Shown here in pieces: positions 8,321-15,802 of a stretch of 33,418 nt of DNA. A model generated the notes under the pieces. The model ran no database searches. It saw only the letters and a list, made by a program, of their open reading frames with translations, and was not told where the DNA came from. The DNA is from Gallionella sp. Lineage in GTDB: Bacteria > Pseudomonadota > Gammaproteobacteria > Burkholderiales > Gallionellaceae. Location of the stretch: positions 1 to 33,418 of the forward strand of contig JAJDNO010000053.1 of the NCBI GenBank assembly GCA_022340615.1. The letters are read 5' to 3'. Both the position numbers and the translations under genes were made by a program. Within the stretch, counting starts at the first letter, position 1. The number at the start of each line of letters is the position of its first letter.

Positions 8321-8704
8321 CTAGGCGCCATTCCGGCGCAGCTGATCTTCAAACTGCTGGTCTGCATACTGGATATGCGCCAGCACCCGGGTAAACGGCC
8401 AGTGCTTGAACCAGTCGGTGAACATTTCCTCCCCGAGGTCGGCCAGTTTTTCTTTCAGGTGCAGCGCATCCTCCATCAGCTGTCTGTGCTTGTCCTTGTG
8501 AAATTCGACGTCTGTGTATCCGGAATTGACCATCAGTCGCTCTTCGGTCGCAAAGTGAAATCGGGTATATCCGATGACTTCATCAATGATCAGGTAGATC
8601 GATTCCCGTGATTCTCTTTTTGCCACAGCATCGTTCAAATTGTTCAGCATTTTTACGAGTTCCTGATGCTGCTGGTCTATTTCTGATACATCGGACATCG
8701 CCAT
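8321..8704 (-). CDS. Bacteriohemerythrin
   Basis: This is a 127-residue cytoplasmic non-haem di-iron O2-binding protein. The full ligand set is visible: His13, His50, Glu54, His69, His73, His110 and Asp115, in the motifs DQQHQE, HFATEE, HKDKH and AHIQYAD. The start at 8702-8704 (ATG GCG ATG) is preferred because GGAG lies 7 nt upstream; an in-frame TTG at 8708-8710 is less well placed. The family's usual W-x-x-x-x-x-V-G-V lead-in before I-D-x-Q-H is absent, so the N-terminus is slightly short. A role in oxygen storage or sensing in microaerophiles is known for the family. Confidence 0.92.
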   Translation of the reverse strand: MAMSDVSEIDQQHQELVKMLNNLNDAVAKRESRESIYLIIDEVIGYTRFHFATEERLMVNSGYTDVEFHKDKHRQLMEDALHLKEKLADLGEEMFTDWFKHWPFTRVLAHIQYADQQFEDQLRRNGA

Positions 8705-8753
8705 TTTCAATCTCCTTCACAAGTGTATAGAGCTAAAAAATCCGGATTGTCGC

Positions 8754-8765
8754 AATTTCGAAATT
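8754..8765. promoter_or_regulatory. 12-bp palindrome upstream of bacteriohemerythrin
   Basis: AATTTCGAAATT is a perfect palindrome 50 bp upstream of the hemerythrin start, where an operator would be expected. No regulator is identified, and AT-rich palindromes of this size can occur by chance. Confidence 0.25.
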
Positions 8766-8961
8766 ATTGCAGCATGAGTCATGCACCGGGTGCTGTGCAA
8801 CCTTATGACTAGACGGGATTTGCAAGGGTTATATTCCAAAAATATACTCTAACTGGCCGAATTTGACCAAGACAGGGACAGCACATCTGGTCCTTTTCGT
8901 TGTAAATAAGTTATACGCTATAATCTTGCCCTGTTTACAATCAATAGATCAGGGTAATAAC

Positions 8962-9378
8962 TTGGCATCGAATAAAGCACGCGCCCACTTCACACTCAGT
9001 GGTTATCATTTCAATCCTGATGACATCACGCAACTGCTTGGCATCGAACCTACCTCGGTCGATGCATCCGGCGCGCACAGCCCCCTGGATAAACCCGTGA
9101 TCAGTTCATGGGAGTTATCAACGGAAACGATGACGGACAATATTGACGTTTATAAAATGACGGAGAACATCATTAAGCAAATAGAACCGGCCAAGGAGAA
9201 AATCCTGCAAGTAATTAAAAGCCACAACTTGTCGCCCAGAGTCGGCGTGGTCCTGGTTTTATCTATTGATAAAAATGAATCGGTTCCCGATGTTGGTTTC
9301 GGTGCCAGGACGATCCGCTTCCTGGCCGATATTGGCGCTTTTATTAATGTGGATTACCAGCTTTCTGAGCGGATTTAA
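8962..9378 (+). CDS. DUF4279-domain protein
   Basis: The 138-residue product begins at a TTG (8962-8964) with AGGG about 7 nt upstream. The frame is open further up to 8863, but the added 33 residues do not look like the family, whose members start a few residues before the A-x-F-x-L-x-G-Y-x-F-x-P-D-D-I-T-x-L-L-G-I-x-P-T block seen here. The C-terminal part (PRVGVVLVLSIDKNESVPDV, then IRFLADIGAFINVDYQ) matches the family layout. DUF4279 proteins have no known function. The gene is alone and ends at a hairpin. Confidence 0.8.
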   Translation: MASNKARAHFTLSGYHFNPDDITQLLGIEPTSVDASGAHSPLDKPVISSWELSTETMTDNIDVYKMTENIIKQIEPAKEKILQVIKSHNLSPRVGVVLVLSIDKNESVPDVGFGARTIRFLADIGAFINVDYQLSERI

Positions 9379-9408
9379 GCTTTAGTATCACTTTGATATT
9401 CAAAATAA

Positions 9409-9431
9409 AAGCACGCTATCAAAGCGTGCTT
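9409..9431. terminator. Hairpin terminator between convergent genes
   Basis: AAGCACGCT (9409-9417) pairs with AGCGTGCTT (9423-9431), a 9-bp perfect stem with a 5-nt loop. On the minus strand it is followed by TTATTTTG, a usable T-tract. It lies 31 bp after the DUF4279 stop and can end the minus-strand run from the HIT and 56-residue genes as well. Confidence 0.75.
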
Positions 9432-9455
9432 ATCAGAAAATTAATCAAAATTTTA

Positions 9456-9487
9456 CAGCCGCGCAACCATACAGGCTCGCGCGGCTG
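9456..9487. terminator. GC-rich hairpin at the 3' end of the 56-residue gene
   Basis: CAGCCGCGC (9456-9464) pairs with GCGCGGCTG (9479-9487) as a 9-bp stem with a 14-nt loop. It starts about 20 bp past the stop of the minus-strand small gene and is followed on that strand by an AT-rich stretch. Together with the next hairpin it makes a double terminator. Confidence 0.65.
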
Positions 9488-9506
9488 ATTATTTTTGCTT
9501 ACTTAC

Positions 9507-9677
9507 TTAGGGCTTCTTGGGGGTAGTGTAAGGCACTTCTTTCTGGTGCGGTTCCCAGGTAGTTTCATAGCCAACAAAAAACTGCCCCGGTACAATTTCC
9601 TTCTGACGGGTTGTCACGTGGAATGCGTGGCCATCTGGAACCTTGGGGCGGATAAACTGTTTCTTCTCATCGCTCAT
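9507..9677 (-). CDS. Small conserved-looking protein of 56 residues, unknown function
   Basis: The frame runs from ATG at 9675-9677 to TAA at 9507-9509. A near-perfect AAGGAG lies 8 nt upstream, and two hairpins follow the stop, so it looks like a real gene. The product starts MSDEKKQFIRPKVPDGHAFH, contains VTTRQKEIVPGQFFVGYETT, and ends in a charged Pro/Lys tail (TTPKKP). It has no signal peptide, membrane segment or Cys. It is the last gene of the minus-strand run, about 91 bp after the HIT gene. I do not recognise a family. Confidence 0.78.
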   Translation of the reverse strand: MSDEKKQFIRPKVPDGHAFHVTTRQKEIVPGQFFVGYETTWEPHQKEVPYTTPKKP

Positions 9678-9768
9678 AATCATATCTCCTTACTGGTTGA
9701 AAACGGGAGGAATTTCGATTTCAACAGGGTTGCCAGCCCCTCCCACTTAACTGACTAAATTATACTCT

Positions 9769-10182
9769 TTAGCGCGTGTAATGTCCCTTCTTTGGAATTA
9801 CGTGGCGCACCCCACCCTGGGGATTTTCTACGTCCCCTTTGTAGCGCGGGATGACGTGAATATGGACATGGAATATGCTCTGCCCGGCCGCCGGTCCGAC
9901 GTTAACGCCGATATTGTAACCATCAGGCTTGAATTCCTCGTCAAGTCGCATGCGCTCCTCGGTGATCAGCCCCATGCAGGCATTGACCTCTTCTGGTGTC
10001 AGGTCGAAGAAGCTGGCTACATGGCGTCGCGGGATGACCAGGGTATGGCCCGGGCTCACCGCGTAGGTATCACGCGCACTGTAAGCAAGTTCATGTTCCA
10101 GAGAAACGCCACGCGGATCTTTGCAGAACAGGCATGGATTGTTCGGATCCCGCTTTTTTTCAGTTTTTTCTACAGCCGACAA
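9769..10182 (-). CDS. HIT-family (histidine triad) nucleotide hydrolase/transferase
   Basis: This 137-residue protein has the triad HVHIHV at 105-110 and an N-terminal Cys17-x-x-Cys20 that may bind zinc with a downstream His. The segment SPGHTLVIPRRH is typical of Hint/Fhit-like proteins. The start is TTG at 10180-10182, supported by a strong AAGGAGGG. Family members cleave or transfer nucleoside monophosphates from phosphoramidate, dinucleoside polyphosphate or adenylylsulfate substrates. Being downstream of aprBA makes APS or another adenylylated compound an attractive but unproven substrate. It starts 16 bp after the TPR gene. Confidence 0.9.
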   Translation of the reverse strand: MSAVEKTEKKRDPNNPCLFCKDPRGVSLEHELAYSARDTYAVSPGHTLVIPRRHVASFFDLTPEEVNACMGLITEERMRLDEEFKPDGYNIGVNVGPAAGQSIFHVHIHVIPRYKGDVENPQGGVRHVIPKKGHYTR

Positions 10183-10198
10183 ACTTCGACCCTCCTTA

Positions 10199-11245
10199 TC
10201 AGCAGCTGGCGCTATTGGCTAGCGCCTGCGATCTTGCTTTATTCATTTGCTCCTCGCAATGCCTTAAACAGAGCGGCTGAAGGGCATGTGAAAAACATTC
10301 GATAATTACTTCAAATTCATCGGCTACTTCTTCTGCAAGCCCGGTATCGTTCGTTAATTCTGCCAGTACATTCTGTGCTGTCGTCTTGTTTACCCTGCAT
10401 AAAACCGCCAGATGAATGGGAAGTTGCTGCTCCATGCTGACCGCTAATGCCTTTTCATATGATCTTATAGCTTCCTCGATGCGCTCGGGGTTTTCTTCTG
10501 ACTCACCGAGATGATGCAATACAGCAGCACGGTTATTATGTGCAGCGGTTAACTCCAATGCGTAATTATCCGCATCGAGCAGGGCAAGAGCATTTTTATA
10601 GGCAACAACGGACTTTTGAAATTGACGATTGCCTTTAAGCAGTTTTCCGTAAGTATGGAAGGTATCTCCAAGCTGATGCATCGTAAACATCCAGTCTTCC
10701 GGAGACTCATCTCGCGTCCAAACCAGCAAGGCATTGGTATAAGCATCTACAGCGATCTTGAACGGCTTTGTGGCATCAAGTAGCCGACCAAGCGCCTGGT
10801 TGGCCGTGCCCAGGTTATATTGCGTAGCTGCCCATTCCAATGGTGAGTTTTCCTGTCTGAACTCCTCCAGTGCATTGCTGAAACACTGAATGGCACGTTC
10901 AAACAATTCAGCATCTCTCCGCTGCTGTCCCAGTGCCGCCAGAATGTTTCCAAGATAATTCTGAGTCTCAGCCCAGGCCAATGGCTCCTGATCGCGGCTT
11001 ATCTTAGGAGGGGAGTCTGTCAGCGATCCCTCAAGTGCCTCGCGTAAACTCTCAAAAACTTTGGAACTGAAACGGTGCTGCTCATAATTCCCCCGGGTGT
11101 AACGAAAATTATCCGCTACAGTAACTCCGGTATCCGGAACAGCCGCCGTGGCTGCCTCTTCACTCAGCATGCCTATGGAATTTGCTATTGCACGCTCCAG
11201 TGCCCTGTTCTCCGGGTAAATTATGTAATTAGTCGAGAATTTCAT
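10199..11245 (-). CDS. Tetratricopeptide-repeat protein
   Basis: This 348-residue protein has no signal peptide. From about residue 85 it has at least four TPR-like helical pairs with the theme W-(A)-x-T-Q-(Y/N)-x-L-G-x-x-x-x-x-L-G (WAETQNYLGNILAALG, WAATQYNLGTANQALG, WMFTMHQLGDTFHTYG), each followed by an F-x-x-A-(I/V)-x-x-(F/Y)-x-x-A-L helix. Such repeats bind other proteins. The ATG overlaps the FKBP stop by 4 nt, so the two are translationally coupled. The C-terminus holds three Cys (residues about 332-348). The partner is unknown. Confidence 0.82.
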   Translation of the reverse strand: MKFSTNYIIYPENRALERAIANSIGMLSEEAATAAVPDTGVTVADNFRYTRGNYEQHRFSSKVFESLREALEGSLTDSPPKISRDQEPLAWAETQNYLGNILAALGQQRRDAELFERAIQCFSNALEEFRQENSPLEWAATQYNLGTANQALGRLLDATKPFKIAVDAYTNALLVWTRDESPEDWMFTMHQLGDTFHTYGKLLKGNRQFQKSVVAYKNALALLDADNYALELTAAHNNRAAVLHHLGESEENPERIEEAIRSYEKALAVSMEQQLPIHLAVLCRVNKTTAQNVLAELTNDTGLAEEVADEFEVIIECFSHALQPLCLRHCEEQMNKARSQALANSASC

Positions 11246-11751
11246 TTTGCCCGGTCGAGTATTTCATTTAAGTCTGGATCGGCACCAACCGCTCCGCCAA
11301 GCTCGATTTCTTCATCGGTAGCGTCACGTACAGATAAAACTTCCAGCATGAAGGTGACATCTCTGCCACAAAGCGGGTTATTACCATCGACAGTTAATGT
11401 CTTGTCATCGAAACGGGTAACGATAAAGTTTCTGGGCTCACCCTTTTCATTTTCCATGGTGATAGTCATGCCGATTTCCCGATATTCTTCCGGGACATTT
11501 TCGATACGATCGGTAAATACCAGCGATTCATCTCGCTCGCCGTATAGCTTTGTAGTGTCTACCGGGACTTCGATGATATCGCCGACCTTTTTACCATACA
11601 GTTCCTTTGTCACTTCTTCAGACATGACATCATTCACGCCATGAACATAGCCCAGCGGATAATCTACAGTAACCAGTATGTCACCGGTTTTCTTGTCGAT
11701 GACCTTGTAACTCAGTTCAACGAATTTTTCGTCTTCAATTGTATCTGACAT
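11242..11751 (-). CDS. FKBP-type peptidyl-prolyl isomerase, SlyD-like
   Basis: This 169-residue cytoplasmic protein starts with FVELSYKVIDKKTGDI, the first strand of SlyD-type FKBPs. It then has the flap-domain region (GKKVGDIIEVPV) and closes with LTVDGNNPLCGRDVTFMLEV, which is the GNHPLAG-x-x-L-x-F-x-V signature of the family with Asn and Cys in place of the usual His and Ala. The His/Cys-rich metal-binding tail of E. coli SlyD is missing; the tail here is acidic. It would act as a folding helper. The ATG at 11749-11751 lacks an obvious ribosome site. Confidence 0.85.
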   Translation of the reverse strand: MSDTIEDEKFVELSYKVIDKKTGDILVTVDYPLGYVHGVNDVMSEEVTKELYGKKVGDIIEVPVDTTKLYGERDESLVFTDRIENVPEEYREIGMTITMENEKGEPRNFIVTRFDDKTLTVDGNNPLCGRDVTFMLEVLSVRDATDEEIELGGAVGADPDLNEILDRAK

Positions 11752-11779
11752 ATCTAATTATATTTTTATAAACTCTATC

Positions 11780-12130
11780 TCAAAATAAGGTGGCGCCAAA
11801 AATTTTCACCTTGTCTCTTTCATAACCCAGCACCAGCCTTCCCAGCCATTCACCTTTATTTTTTTTGTTTATCACTTTATATAAAACAGTGACATATTCT
11901 CCACGGCGTATCATGCCAAGATACGAATAATCGTCTGACAGGTTTTTCGCAAGGTCGCTTCTCGCAAACTGTTTGCCCATTTCAACTTCATTGGCACCCG
12001 CAATAAAAGAGCTCGAAAAATTACGCGTGAATGCACCGTAATTTCCTTCATTAGAGTACTTGATCAGATCAGCCCACATCGGGTTGGCCAACTCCAAAAT
12101 CTCTTCATCTGTTTTTTCAAGAATGTTCAT
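11780..12130 (-). CDS. Hypothetical protein, 116 residues, possibly NTF2-like
   Basis: I prefer the ATG at 12128-12130, which has GGGAT 7 nt upstream; an in-frame GTG at 12146-12148 would add six residues. The protein is soluble, with an N-terminal helical part (MNILEKTDEEILELANPMWA) followed by strands ending in YVTVLYKV, WLGRLVLGYE and KVKIFGATLF. The helix-then-sheet order recalls NTF2-like or DUF4019-type folds, but I cannot assign it. It is the first gene of the five-gene minus-strand run and lies just after the aprA terminator, so it probably has its own promoter within 12131-12201. Confidence 0.7.
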   Translation of the reverse strand: MNILEKTDEEILELANPMWADLIKYSNEGNYGAFTRNFSSSFIAGANEVEMGKQFARSDLAKNLSDDYSYLGMIRRGEYVTVLYKVINKKNKGEWLGRLVLGYERDKVKIFGATLF

Positions 12131-12201
12131 AAGATATCCCGCATACACAGTGTTTAATTATTTTAGCTATAGCGATGCCACACTGCTAGTTGAATAGACA
12201 A

Positions 12202-12239
12202 AAAAGAGGGCCAACAAGAAATGTTGCTGGCCCTCTTTT
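12202..12239 (-). terminator. Rho-independent terminator after aprA
   Basis: AAAAGAGGGCCA (12202-12213) pairs perfectly with TGGCCCTCTTTT (12228-12239), a 12-bp stem whose loop can extend with CAA/TTG. On the minus strand it is followed by a TTTTTT run. It lies 77 bp after the aprA stop and separates the apr operon from the five-gene run. Confidence 0.92.
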
Positions 12240-12316
12240 AATACAATTACAAGCTATCACGGCAAACCACTTGCACAGGCCAGATACACCAACTGGCAAA
12301 TCAAGCCTGTATTTGC

Positions 12317-14224
12317 TTAGTGCTGACCTTGAGCTTTCAGTTCAGCCAGTGCCTTGTCCTCGACTTCACCTACCAGGTGGTACAGCGGTGCTTTTTCCAT
12401 CGTGTATTCACCCGTCTTGGGATCGCGACGAGAAACGGTCAGTACGTGCCAGTTCTTGTCATCCAGCTTCATTACATCACCACGGTAGTAGTAACCCGGC
12501 CAACGTGTCTCCTTACGGAACAGCGTATGCTGGAATACACTCTCGGAAGTGAGGAAACGATGCTTCAGCTCCCATGCACGCAACAGCTCATGTATATCTG
12601 AAGCAGCGACATTTTCCAAATCCTGCCCCAGGATGAACATTTTCTTGAGGCCGATGTTCAGGAGCTTGTCGTTGGTCATGTAGTTCACACCAAAACCACC
12701 ACAGTACTCATCCATCAGCTTCTGCAAACGATCAAGTCCCTGTCTTGGATTGATGAAGTTAGGATTGACGGAACCGGCAACCACTTCGTTACTATAAACC
12801 TGATATGTTTCCATGGGCTTGTAGATCTGTTCCCTGCGGCGATTGATCTGATCGTCAGATACACGGATGCCCTCTGCTTTGCCATCATCGATATATTTAC
12901 ATGCAGCTTTGGCAGCCAGACGGCCTTCAGTGAAAGAACCCGACGAGAATGCGTGAGGTGTACCGCCTACCGCATCACCGGCTCCGAACAGACCTTCAAT
13001 GGTCGTCATGCGGTTATAGCCCCAGAAGTATTCTGGCGGAGATACATCTTCCGGACCCGAACACCAGGCGCCGCAACCGGTAGCATGTGAACCCATAACA
13101 TAAGGCTCGGAAGTGGTCAGCTCAGGGTTTTCGTACTTGGGATCAACGTCTGTGGCTGCCCAGAGTACCGCCTGGCCAACGGTCATACCCAGGAAGTTGT
13201 GCCAACCGATCTCTTCAAGATGAGGGTCCTGGAAGGCTTCCATGGTGACCATGTGTATTGGACCACGACCGGCATTAACCTCGTTGATAATTGCGTGGTT
13301 ACGCAGGCAGGTCGGAATGGGACGATGAGTTCTGTGGGAAACTTCCGGGTCCAGGTATTCTTTGCCGACCATTTGCTGAAGTGCCGGGAACCACTTGGAC
13401 TCATACTCTTCACCGTAGGCATTCTGGGTATAGGTCTTGAGATGCAGGAAGTAGGCACCTACCGGACCGTAACCATCCTTGAATCGGGCCAGTACGATAC
13501 GGTTTTCCATTTGTGTCATCTTTGCGCCGGCTTCGATCATCAGGCCATATGCAGAACCCGAAGACCACGGAGCGTACCAGACACGGCCCGCACCTTCGCC
13601 AATAGAACGCGGCTTGAAGATGTTCGAGGCACCACCGGCACCACAGATAACGGCCTTGGACTTGAACACGTGGTAATTACCCGTGCGGACATTAAAGCCC
13701 ACGGCACCGGCAACACGGTTTTCCTTGGATTCATCCATCAATAGGTGGGTCACACAGATGCGGTTGAAAACCTTGTCCGCTGACTTCTTGGCTGCTTCAG
13801 CAACGATAGGCTTGTAAGATTCACCATGTATCATGATCTGCCAACGCCCTTCACGCAGAAACGAACCCTTCTTCTCGTTGCGCATGATGGGAAGACCCCA
13901 CTCTTCAAAGTTGTGCACGGTGGAGTCTACGTGGCGTGCCATGTCAAACAGCAAGTCTTCACGAACCATACCCATCAGGTCGATACGTGCATAGCGCACA
14001 TGATCTTCGGGATTGTTCTCGCCAAAGCGTGTACCCATGTAACAGTTGATCGCATACAGGCCCTGGGCTACCGCACCAGAACGCATGATGTTTGCCTTTT
14101 CGGCGATGACGATCTTCTTGTTCTGACCCCAATATCTGGCTTCAAATGCCGCGCCCGTACCACCCAGGCCCGCACCTACAACCAGGATATCGATATTGTC
14201 TTCAATAATAGTATCGTAGCCCAT
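12317..14224 (-). CDS. aprA: Adenylylsulfate reductase, alpha subunit
   Basis: The 635-residue flavoprotein oxidises sulfite plus AMP to APS in the cytoplasm when the enzyme runs in the oxidative direction. The dinucleotide-binding motif VVGAGLGGTGAAFEARYW is at residues 14-31 and binds FAD non-covalently. The AprA-typical stretches MRSGAVAQGLYAINCYMG, CGAGGASNIFKPRS and GLFGAGDAVGGTPHAFSSGS are present, and length matches the family. Its ATG overlaps the aprB stop by one base (TAATG), so translation is coupled. It ends before a strong terminator. With sat it forms the indirect, energy-conserving branch of sulfite oxidation. Confidence 0.97.
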   Translation of the reverse strand: MGYDTIIEDNIDILVVGAGLGGTGAAFEARYWGQNKKIVIAEKANIMRSGAVAQGLYAINCYMGTRFGENNPEDHVRYARIDLMGMVREDLLFDMARHVDSTVHNFEEWGLPIMRNEKKGSFLREGRWQIMIHGESYKPIVAEAAKKSADKVFNRICVTHLLMDESKENRVAGAVGFNVRTGNYHVFKSKAVICGAGGASNIFKPRSIGEGAGRVWYAPWSSGSAYGLMIEAGAKMTQMENRIVLARFKDGYGPVGAYFLHLKTYTQNAYGEEYESKWFPALQQMVGKEYLDPEVSHRTHRPIPTCLRNHAIINEVNAGRGPIHMVTMEAFQDPHLEEIGWHNFLGMTVGQAVLWAATDVDPKYENPELTTSEPYVMGSHATGCGAWCSGPEDVSPPEYFWGYNRMTTIEGLFGAGDAVGGTPHAFSSGSFTEGRLAAKAACKYIDDGKAEGIRVSDDQINRRREQIYKPMETYQVYSNEVVAGSVNPNFINPRQGLDRLQKLMDEYCGGFGVNYMTNDKLLNIGLKKMFILGQDLENVAASDIHELLRAWELKHRFLTSESVFQHTLFRKETRWPGYYYRGDVMKLDDKNWHVLTVSRRDPKTGEYTMEKAPLYHLVGEVEDKALAELKAQGQH

Positions 14225-14706
14225 TAGTATTGCACCCCTTCTTTAATTTCCAAGCCATTGGATTCCAGTGTATGTATCCCACCATCATCCATACGGATGT
14301 ATTTAGGCTCGTTAAACAACAATTGGCTGTCTCGCATCTCCTTGCTAGGAGCAGGCTGTTCAGCCAGCTTGGGAATATGCTTGCCCCAGGGCTTGGTCGT
14401 GATTGGCGCCAGCAGCTCCATGTCTTTCTTGCCGTTACGGAACTTGATGCGCCATGCAATGGTGCCTTTTTCCTCGTCACGGAGCACTCGAACACTGTGA
14501 CCAAGTGGTGCAAAGTCGGCATAACCGCGTACATCAATCGCCTGGTGCGGACATGCTTTTACGCAGGAATAGCATTCCCAGCACATGTTGGGTTCAATGT
14601 TGTAGGCGCGTCGCAGTTTTTTATCGATGTGCATGATGTCAGATGGGCAGATGTCTACGCATTCTCCACAACCATCACAACGCGTCATATATACAAAAGT
14701 CGGCAT
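14224..14706 (-). CDS. aprB: Adenylylsulfate reductase, beta subunit
   Basis: This 160-residue iron-sulfur subunit binds two [4Fe-4S] clusters. Cluster motifs are CDGCGECVDICP (Cys10, 13, 16, 20) and CWECYSCVKACP. The C-terminal extension (from about residue 70, including ITTKPWGKHIPKLA) is the tail that wraps around AprA in known structures. It carries electrons between the AprA flavin and the membrane side, presumably through AprM. It sits between aprM (43 bp upstream) and aprA (overlapping). Confidence 0.97.
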   Translation of the reverse strand: MPTFVYMTRCDGCGECVDICPSDIMHIDKKLRRAYNIEPNMCWECYSCVKACPHQAIDVRGYADFAPLGHSVRVLRDEEKGTIAWRIKFRNGKKDMELLAPITTKPWGKHIPKLAEQPAPSKEMRDSQLLFNEPKYIRMDDGGIHTLESNGLEIKEGVQY

Positions 14707-14749
14707 AATATATTCCTCTATTTCTTATAGATAATTAGTCAAGTCGGTG

Positions 14750-15586
14750 TTAGTAGTGGTTTGGTCTTTCAGCCTTGATGCAAAGCCCCATGTTTGGCGG
14801 GTTTTTGCCCATGTACATAGGGATATCCGGAAACTTTCGCTGTACTTCGGGATCCGTCAAATCATAGTCAGGAGGCAAATTCTCCCGGGAACCATCGGCC
14901 CTGGTAATTTTTTTCTGGTAGGCCGCAGCAGGCTTGAAGAACATGTGAGCAAACTTGGACCAATAAACGCCGCCAAAGAGAACTGTGCTTGACAGGACGA
15001 ACAAGGCAAAGAATATGGTTAATCCACCGCCGGTAAATGACCAGATCAATGCGAAAGTCGAGGTAGCAAGAAGCGAGAGAATAAACAAATCCGCACGCTC
15101 GAACCGAAACCATGGAAGGCCTTCCGCAGACACATCAACGCGGATAGCAAACCAGAACCAGTATCCGCCAACGGCAAGCATCAGCGCGCCGATGTGCCAT
15201 AGCTGCGGCAGCAAGGCAGGTGTGGGCGTTGCCGGCGTGGGATAGCCAAAAATCATAATTGCGGTAGTCACTATGAAAATAATGGTTCCGTACATGGTCA
15301 ACAGATGGGAAAGCCTGCGCCTTGGATTGCTGAATTCGCCAGAAGTTAATACTTCCTTTGCCAGCACTGAAGCGGCAATCGCTGCTTTTTCTCCACCACC
15401 CACTGACCGTTTTGCGCTCTTCTTCGCTTTTTTCGCATTTTCGAAAAAGTACTGCGCGCTTTTCTTATGCATCATGTCAAGTATTGTCCCGCCCATGACC
15501 AGCAGGACCATCAAGACGATATACCCCTGCATGTAGGCGGTTGGAATTGATGCCGAAAGTTCGGCAAAGGGGTTGCTCGTGAACAT
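14750..15586 (-). CDS. aprM: Putative membrane anchor/electron acceptor of APS reductase
   Basis: I place the start at the ATG at 15584-15586, which has AAGGAG 8 nt upstream; a frame extending to 15628 lacks this. The 278-residue product has about five membrane helices (near YIVLMVLLVMGG, GTIIFIVTTAIMIFG, LWHIGALMLAVGGYW, LFILSLLATSTFALIW and FFALFVLSSTVLFGG) and a soluble C-terminal tail. AprM occurs next to aprBA in sulfur oxidisers that lack the Qmo complex and is thought to pass electrons to quinone; that role is proposed in the literature, not proven. It is the first gene of the aprMBA operon. Confidence 0.88.
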   Translation of the reverse strand: MFTSNPFAELSASIPTAYMQGYIVLMVLLVMGGTILDMMHKKSAQYFFENAKKAKKSAKRSVGGGEKAAIAASVLAKEVLTSGEFSNPRRRLSHLLTMYGTIIFIVTTAIMIFGYPTPATPTPALLPQLWHIGALMLAVGGYWFWFAIRVDVSAEGLPWFRFERADLFILSLLATSTFALIWSFTGGGLTIFFALFVLSSTVLFGGVYWSKFAHMFFKPAAAYQKKITRADGSRENLPPDYDLTDPEVQRKFPDIPMYMGKNPPNMGLCIKAERPNHY

Positions 15587-15752
15587 TAGGTTCTCCTTAT
15601 AAATTTTAAACGAAAAATTATCATTCAATAAGTTGGCAGTAGAGTATAGAAAAAGTTACCCCCAAAATTTCTTAACCCTACGAACTGCCATCATTACTTT
15701 ACTTAATCAGCCCGAACAATAATTGGCAAAAATGGGGGCAAATCAAATTAAG

Positions 15753-15800
15753 AACCCCCCTCTCCCCAGCACTCCCCCATCAAAGGGGAGGAGGGGTGTT
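15753..15800 (-). terminator. GC-rich hairpin terminator of sat
   Basis: AACCCCCCTCTCCCC (15753-15767) pairs with GGGGAGGAGGGGTGTT (15785-15800), a stem of about 14 bp with one mismatch and one bulge. It begins 3 bp after the sat stop on the minus strand and ends in TTCTTAATTTG. It separates sat from aprM, so the two may be separate transcripts. Confidence 0.75.
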
Positions 15801-15802
15801 TT

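Noticed and set aside
8314..8325. CCTAGGCCTAGG palindrome
   Set aside because: It overlaps the hemerythrin stop codon, has no loop or T-run, and gives no usable hairpin; chance is enough to explain it.
10199..11245. TPR protein as part of a CHAT-type caspase-like defence system
   Set aside because: The TPR style is similar, but there is no CHAT protease domain in the protein or its neighbours.
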